DNA of 64,000 nucleotides from Enterobacter sp. JBIWA008 (GTDB lineage: Bacteria; Pseudomonadota; Gammaproteobacteria; Enterobacterales; Enterobacteriaceae): positions 744,001 to 808,000 of the forward strand of contig NZ_CP074149.1 of assembly GCF_019968765.1 (NCBI RefSeq), in the 5' to 3' direction. The notes below the pieces were generated by a model. It did no database searches. It saw nothing but the letters and a program-made list of their open reading frames with translations, and was not told the origin of the DNA. Below, piece by piece: positions 58,593-64,000 of this stretch. Position 1 is the stretch's first letter, and each line of letters starts with the position of its first letter. A program made the position numbers and the translations under genes.

Positions 58593-59435
58593 ATGTCGCA
58601 GGCTGCATTGAACACGCGCAACCGCGATGATGAGGACGAATACACCTCTTCACGCCGCAGTAATGGAACGCGTCTTGCAGGCATCATTTTCCTGCTCGGG
58701 GTGCTGTGCACCGTGTTTATCAGCGGCTGGATGGTCCTGGGCTGGATGGAAGATGCGCAGCGGTTGCCGCTTTCTAAGCTGGTTGTCACCGGTGAGCGTC
58801 ATTACACGCGTAACGACGATATTCGTCAGTCAATACTGGCGCTGGGCTCGCCTGGCACCTTTATGACTCAGGATGTCAATATTATCCAGAGCCAGATAGA
58901 ACGTCTGCCATGGATAAAACAGGCGAGCGTAAGAAAGCAATGGCCTGATGAATTGAAGATTCATCTGGTTGAATATGTGCCCATTGCGCGTTGGAATGAT
59001 CAGCACATGGTTGACGCAGACGGAAATTCCTTCAGCGTCCCGGCCGATCGTGTCAACAAGCAAAATTTACCGATGTTATATGGCCCTGAAGGCAGCGAAA
59101 ACGAAGTGTTACAGGGGTTTCGCGAAATGGGTCAGGTGCTGGCGAAGGACAGGTTTACGTTAAAAGATGCTGCAATGACGGCGCGCCGCTCCTGGCAGCT
59201 GACGTTAACGAACGGCATTAAGCTCAACCTGGGACGCGGGGACACAATGAAGCGTCTGGCACGTTTTGTCGAACTTTACCCGGTTTTACAGCAGCAGGCA
59301 CAGACTGACGGCAAACGGATAAGCTACGTTGATTTGCGCTATGACTCAGGCGCAGCAGTCGGTTGGGTACCGGCTCCGGTCGAGGAACCTAATCAGCAAC
59401 AGAATCAGGCACAGGTAAAGGCAGAACAACAATGA
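58593..59435 (+). CDS. ftsQ: cell division protein FtsQ
   Basis: The scaffold of the FtsQBL subcomplex linking early and late divisome proteins. The 280 residues (276 in E. coli) have a charged cytoplasmic tail ([17 protein letters not shown]), one membrane segment ([21 protein letters not shown], about 28-48), a POTRA domain ([18 protein letters not shown], about 60-128) and the beta domain that binds FtsB. The C-terminal tail is Gln-rich ([17 protein letters not shown]), slightly longer than in E. coli. It overlaps ftsA by four bases (ATGA). Confidence 0.96.
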   Translation: MSQAALNTRNRDDEDEYTSSRRSNGTRLAGIIFLLGVLCTVFISGWMVLGWMEDAQRLPLSKLVVTGERHYTRNDDIRQSILALGSPGTFMTQDVNIIQSQIERLPWIKQASVRKQWPDELKIHLVEYVPIARWNDQHMVDADGNSFSVPADRVNKQNLPMLYGPEGSENEVLQGFREMGQVLAKDRFTLKDAAMTARRSWQLTLTNGIKLNLGRGDTMKRLARFVELYPVLQQQAQTDGKRISYVDLRYDSGAAVGWVPAPVEEPNQQQNQAQVKAEQQ

Positions 59436-60688
59436 TCAAGGCGACGGACAGAAAGCTGGTAGTTGGACTGGAGATTGGCACCGCGAAGGTTGCCGCTTTA
59501 GTAGGGGAAGTTCTGCCCGACGGTATGGTCAATATCATTGGCGTAGGCAGTTGCCCGTCCCGTGGTATGGATAAAGGTGGGGTAAACGATCTTGAATCGG
59601 TGGTGAAATGCGTTCAGCGCGCCATCGATCAGGCTGAATTGATGGCTGATTGCCAGATTTCTTCTGTCTATTTGGCCCTTTCTGGTAAGCACATCAGCTG
59701 CCAGAACGAAATCGGTATGGTGCCGATTTCCGAAGAAGAAGTGACGCAGGAAGACGTTGAAAACGTAGTGCACACGGCGAAATCCGTGCGTGTCCGCGAC
59801 GAACATCGCGTGCTGCATGTGATCCCGCAGGAATATGCGATTGACTACCAGGAAGGGATCAAGAATCCGGTCGGTCTTTCTGGCGTACGTATGCAGGCAA
59901 AAGTGCACCTGATCACATGTCACAACGATATGGCGAAGAACATTGTAAAAGCCGTTGAACGTTGTGGCCTGAAAGTTGACCAACTTATTTTCGCCGGTCT
60001 GGCGGCAAGTTATTCCGTGCTGACCGAAGATGAACGTGAACTGGGTGTCTGTGTGGTCGATATTGGTGGTGGTACAATGGACATCGCCGTGTATACCGGC
60101 GGCGCGCTGCGACACACCAAAGTGATCCCTTATGCCGGGAACGTTGTGACCAGCGATATTGCTTACGCTTTTGGTACGCCGCCGAGCGATGCAGAAGCGA
60201 TTAAAGTGCGCCACGGCTGTGCGCTGGGGTCTATCGTTGGCAAAGATGAGAGCGTTGAAGTGCCGAGCGTCGGTGGTCGTCCACCGCGTAGCCTGCAGCG
60301 CCAGACGTTGGCAGAGGTGATTGAGCCGCGCTATACCGAGCTGCTCAACCTGGTCAATGAAGAGATTTTACAGTTACAGGAACAGCTTCGCCAGCAGGGC
60401 GTTAAACATCATCTTGCGGCGGGGATTGTATTAACCGGCGGTGCAGCGCAAATTGAAGGTCTTGCGGCCTGTGCTCAGCGCGTGTTCCATACGCAGGTGC
60501 GTATTGGTGCGCCGCTGAATATCACCGGTTTAACGGATTATGCTCAGGAGCCGTATTATTCAACGGCTGTGGGCCTGCTCCACTACGGGAAGGAATCTCA
60601 TCTCAGTGGTGAAGCGGAAGTGGAAAAACGCGTCTCAGTGGGGTCGTGGGTCAAACGACTGAACAACTGGTTGCGAAAAGAGTTTTAA
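59432..60688 (+). CDS. ftsA: cell division protein FtsA
   Basis: An actin-like ATPase that tethers FtsZ to the membrane and recruits later divisome proteins. The 418 residues carry the phosphate-1 motif [18 protein letters not shown] (about 10), the 1C domain ([18 protein letters not shown]), the phosphate-2 motif [17 protein letters not shown] (about 210) and the adenosine motif [14 protein letters not shown] (about 333). The C-terminus is the amphipathic membrane-targeting helix [15 protein letters not shown]. Confidence 0.97.
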   Translation: MIKATDRKLVVGLEIGTAKVAALVGEVLPDGMVNIIGVGSCPSRGMDKGGVNDLESVVKCVQRAIDQAELMADCQISSVYLALSGKHISCQNEIGMVPISEEEVTQEDVENVVHTAKSVRVRDEHRVLHVIPQEYAIDYQEGIKNPVGLSGVRMQAKVHLITCHNDMAKNIVKAVERCGLKVDQLIFAGLAASYSVLTEDERELGVCVVDIGGGTMDIAVYTGGALRHTKVIPYAGNVVTSDIAYAFGTPPSDAEAIKVRHGCALGSIVGKDESVEVPSVGGRPPRSLQRQTLAEVIEPRYTELLNLVNEEILQLQEQLRQQGVKHHLAAGIVLTGGAAQIEGLAACAQRVFHTQVRIGAPLNITGLTDYAQEPYYSTAVGLLHYGKESHLSGEAEVEKRVSVGSWVKRLNNWLRKEF

Positions 60689-60697
60689 TTTTTTTAA

Positions 60698-60722
60698 GAG
60701 ACCGGAGAGAATTAGCGGTCTC
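60698..60722. other. inverted repeat between ftsA and ftsZ
   Basis: GAGACCG (60698-60704) and CGGTCTC (60716-60722) form a 7-bp stem with an 11-base loop in the 63-base ftsA-ftsZ gap, just after seven T. It could affect mRNA processing or translation of ftsZ; no known site is recognised. Confidence 0.4.
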
Positions 60723-60751
60723 GGGCGACAGGCACAACGGAGAGAGAAATT

Positions 60752-61903
60752 ATGTTTGAACCTATGGAACTGACCAACGACGCGGTGATTAAAGTCATCG
60801 GCGTCGGTGGCGGCGGCGGTAACGCCGTAGAGCATATGGTGCGTGAACGCATTGAAGGTGTTGAATTCTTCGCAGTTAACACCGATGCGCAGGCACTGCG
60901 TAAGACGGCTGTAGGCCAGACTATCCAGATCGGCGGTGGTATCACCAAAGGGCTGGGAGCAGGGGCTAACCCGGAAGTCGGTCGCAATGCGGCTGAAGAA
61001 GATCGTGAAGCTCTGCGCGCTGCACTGGAAGGTGCGGACATGGTCTTTATCGCAGCAGGTATGGGTGGCGGTACCGGTACCGGCGCAGCACCTGTTGTGG
61101 CTGAAGTGGCAAAAGATTTAGGTATCCTGACCGTTGCTGTCGTGACCAAGCCTTTCAACTTTGAAGGCAAGAAGCGTATGGCCTTCGCGGAGCAGGGTAT
61201 CACCGAGCTGTCCAAGCATGTGGACTCGCTGATCACCATCCCGAACGACAAGCTGTTGAAAGTTCTGGGTCGCGGTATCTCCCTGCTGGACGCATTCGGT
61301 GCAGCAAACGACGTGCTGAAAGGCGCGGTTCAGGGTATCGCTGAACTGATTACCCGTCCTGGCCTGATGAACGTTGACTTTGCAGACGTTCGCACCGTGA
61401 TGTCCGAAATGGGCTACGCGATGATGGGCTCTGGCGTGGCGAGCGGTGAAGACCGTGCAGAAGAAGCGGCCGAAATGGCGATCTCTTCTCCACTGCTGGA
61501 AGATATCGATCTGTCTGGTGCGCGCGGCGTGCTGGTCAACATTACCGCTGGCTTTGACCTGCGTCTGGATGAGTTCGAAACCGTGGGTAACACTATCCGT
61601 GCATTCGCCTCTGACAACGCTACCGTGGTAATCGGTACTTCCCTTGACCCGGAAATGAACGACGAGCTGCGTGTTACCGTTGTTGCGACCGGTATCGGTA
61701 TGGACAAGCGCCCAGAAATCACCCTGGTGACTAACAAGCAGACTCAGCAACCGGTAATGGATCGTTACCAGCAGCACGGTATGTCTCCTCTGACTCAGGA
61801 GCAGAAACCGGCTGCGAAAGTGGTGAACGACCCAACGCCGCAAACTGCAAAAGAGCCAGATTATCTGGATATCCCGGCTTTCCTGCGTAAGCAAGCTGAC
61901 TAA
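60752..61903 (+). CDS. ftsZ: cell division protein FtsZ
   Basis: The tubulin-like GTPase that forms the Z ring. The 383 residues equal E. coli FtsZ. The tubulin signature GGGTGTGAAPVVAEVAKDLG starts at about residue 106, the N-terminal GVGGGGGNAVEHM at about 19, and the synergy loop with NVDFADVRTVMSEMGYAMMG at about 207. The C-terminal conserved peptide DYLDIPAFLRKQAD, which binds FtsA and ZipA, closes the protein. Ribosome site GGAGAGAG precedes the ATG. Confidence 0.98.
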   Translation: MFEPMELTNDAVIKVIGVGGGGGNAVEHMVRERIEGVEFFAVNTDAQALRKTAVGQTIQIGGGITKGLGAGANPEVGRNAAEEDREALRAALEGADMVFIAAGMGGGTGTGAAPVVAEVAKDLGILTVAVVTKPFNFEGKKRMAFAEQGITELSKHVDSLITIPNDKLLKVLGRGISLLDAFGAANDVLKGAVQGIAELITRPGLMNVDFADVRTVMSEMGYAMMGSGVASGEDRAEEAAEMAISSPLLEDIDLSGARGVLVNITAGFDLRLDEFETVGNTIRAFASDNATVVIGTSLDPEMNDELRVTVVATGIGMDKRPEITLVTNKQTQQPVMDRYQQHGMSPLTQEQKPAAKVVNDPTPQTAKEPDYLDIPAFLRKQAD

Positions 61904-61983
61904 GAATTGGCTGGAATTAGGGGATTTGCGCTCTTTGTGCTAAACTGGCCCACCGTTAGTGATATACACTCTCGGTTGGATAG

Positions 61984-62922
<939 letters not shown>

Positions 62923-62940
62923 CGGTTCACGCCGTTTCGT

Positions 62941-62999
62941 AAAAAAATCGACTGGTTAACCTGGTACTCTCTCCGACCAGGAAGACCAGTCGTTTTTAT
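62941..62999 (+). terminator. lpxC terminator
   Basis: CGACTGGT (62949-62956) and ACCAGTCG (62985-62992) form the outer stem, and CCTGGT (62960-62965) with ACCAGG (62976-62981) a nested inner stem, followed by TTTTTATTTTT. Strong intrinsic terminator. Confidence 0.88.
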
Positions 63000-63201
63000 T
63001 TTTACCCTTCTTCGTTTGCCCCAGCGTTATCTCTCGTTTGTCTTACGCAGAAAATGTGTGCGTTAGCTGCATTCTTGACCGTTTTTCCCCGCGGCGGCAC
63101 CTCATTCCTGCTGATGTATATTGGCTTTAGTGGTACTATCTGGGCGCTAAAAAGAATAACTGAACTCAGCCTCTACAAGGCTGGCTTATTGGGTGGAGCA
63201 G

Positions 63202-63705
63202 GTGAGCGGAATACTGACGCGCTGGCGACAATTTGGCAGACGTTACTTCTGGCCGCATCTCTTATTAGGGATGGTCGCGGCGAGTTTCGGCTTGCCTGCG
63301 CTCAGCAACAGTGCCGAAGCGGCGACACCCGCGAAAACCTCCACTACCAAACACGATCTCAACTCGCGGGTTAATTTTACTAACCTTGCTTGGCTTGAAG
63401 CCAGTCGCCGCCCAAACTTCTCCGTCGATTACTGGCACCAGCACGCTATCCGCACGGTTATCCGCCATCTGTCCTTCGCGATGGCACCGCAGGCCATGCC
63501 TGTTGCGGAAGAGGCGTTGCCGGTGCAGGCTCAGCATCTTGCCCTGCTGGACACGCTCAACGCGCTGCTCACGCAGGATAGCCAGCCGCCGGTCATGGTT
63601 CGTCAGACAACGCAGCGTGCGTTTGTTTCACCGGCTTCATTCTCTGTTTCAACCTGGATTAGCCAGGCTCACGGCATTCGCGCCGGGCCGCAACGCCTCA
63701 GCTAA
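63202..63705 (+). CDS. secM: secretion monitor SecM
   Basis: A secreted regulatory peptide whose own ribosome stalls when export is slow, exposing the secA ribosome site. The GTG at 63202 corresponds to the E. coli start ([20 protein letters not shown]) and gives 167 residues; an in-frame GTG at 63193 would add three. A long signal sequence follows ([21 protein letters not shown]). The arrest motif is complete at the C-terminus: Phe147, Trp152-Ile153 and Gly158-Ile-Arg-Ala-Gly-Pro163. The segment before it (about residues 125-146) differs from E. coli. Confidence 0.95.
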   Translation: MSGILTRWRQFGRRYFWPHLLLGMVAASFGLPALSNSAEAATPAKTSTTKHDLNSRVNFTNLAWLEASRRPNFSVDYWHQHAIRTVIRHLSFAMAPQAMPVAEEALPVQAQHLALLDTLNALLTQDSQPPVMVRQTTQRAFVSPASFSVSTWISQAHGIRAGPQRLS

Positions 63706-63751
63706 ATTAACTTTTTCAATACCTTAATTTATCTGCCCACGATGGGGCGTT
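63692..63751 (+). promoter_or_regulatory. secM-secA mRNA hairpin masking the secA ribosome site
   Basis: AACGCC (63692-63697, end of secM) can pair with GGCGTT (63746-63751), and GCCC (63735-63738) with GGGC (63745-63748), the two helices competing. Both cover the G-rich stretch GGGGCGTTTGAG before the secA ATG at 63764. In E. coli a ribosome stalled on SecM disrupts such a structure and raises SecA synthesis; the same role is inferred here. Confidence 0.7.
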
Positions 63752-63763
63752 TGAGAATTTATT

Positions 63764-64000
63764 ATGCTAATCAAATTGTTAACTAAAGTTTTTGGTAGTC
63801 GTAACGATCGTACCCTGCGCCGTATGCGTAAAGCAGTTGCCGTCATCAACGGTATGGAACCCGCGATGGAGAAGCTCTCTGATGACGAGCTGAAAGCGAA
63901 AACGGCGGAATTCCGTGCGCGTCTGGAAAAAGGTGAAACCTTAGAAAGCCTGATCCCGGAAGCGTTCGCCGTGGTGCGCGAAGCGAGCAAACGCGTGTTC
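63764..64000 (+). CDS. secA: preprotein translocase ATPase SecA, 5' end
   Basis: The motor that drives preproteins through SecYEG. Only the first 79 codons are inside the window; the frame is open to the last base. The N-terminus [20 protein letters not shown] is the SecA lipid- and SecYEG-interacting helix, followed by [21 protein letters not shown] as in the start of nucleotide-binding domain 1. It follows secM by 58 bases and is under its arrest control. Confidence 0.97.
   Translation, partial: MLIKLLTKVFGSRNDRTLRRMRKAVAVINGMEPAMEKLSDDELKAKTAEFRARLEKGETLESLIPEAFAVVREASKRVF

Noticed and set aside
63054..63374. 106-residue frame upstream of and overlapping secM
   Set aside because: Out of frame with secM, partly inside its signal sequence region and without a recognisable domain; the start lacks a convincing ribosome site.

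Overview
The window is an ordinary, gene-dense chromosomal segment of a member of the Enterobacteriaceae. Gene order from carB to secA follows the Escherichia coli 0-2.5 minute region almost gene for gene, and most proteins are near-identical in length to their E. coli counterparts. The segment differs from E. coli at two points. The cai-fix block expected between carB and kefF is absent and a small lipoprotein gene sits there. A cytochrome b561-like gene and a cation diffusion facilitator gene lie between setA and leuD. These differences, the GC-rich third positions and the 281-residue AraC suggest an Enterobacter-like genome; this is inference, not a database result. There are no rRNA, tRNA, insertion sequence, prophage or CRISPR features.

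Layout. 1-5.8 kb: 3' part of carB, a YgdI/YgdR-type lipoprotein, kefF-kefC (glutathione-gated K+ efflux) and folA. 5.8-12.6 kb, minus strand: lptD-surA-pdxA-rsmA-apaG-apaH, linking outer-membrane biogenesis, vitamin B6, ribosome maturation and Ap4A breakdown. 12.8-19.7 kb: djlA, then rluA, rapA and polB on the minus strand, polB behind a LexA box. 19.8-25 kb: araBAD and divergent araC with a full loop-type control region (I1, I2, O1, O2, CRP). 25-32.5 kb: yabI (DedA family), thiBPQ under a TPP riboswitch, sgrR, the dual-function RNA sgrS with its peptide sgrT, and setA. 32.5-34.1 kb: the cytochrome b-like and CDF genes. 34.2-43.3 kb: leuLABCD with its attenuator, leuO and ilvIH. 43.4-44.5 kb: cra. 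45-61.9 kb: the complete dcw cluster mraZ-rsmH-ftsL-ftsI-murE-murF-mraY-murD-ftsW-murG-murC-ddlB-ftsQ-ftsA-ftsZ, mostly with overlapping start and stop codons. 62-64 kb: lpxC, secM with its arrest peptide, and the 5' end of secA.

I found no obviously new multi-gene system. The most informative items are regulatory: the SgrS/SgrT locus with a lengthened SgrT, the leu leader with four consecutive CUA leucine codons, the ara loop geometry, a polB LexA box that ends one base from araD, a 16-bp perfect terminator hairpin after leuO, palindromes of one sequence type between convergent genes, and a SecM whose arrest motif is intact while the segment before it differs from E. coli. The accessory pair between setA and leuD is the best candidate for lineage-specific function.
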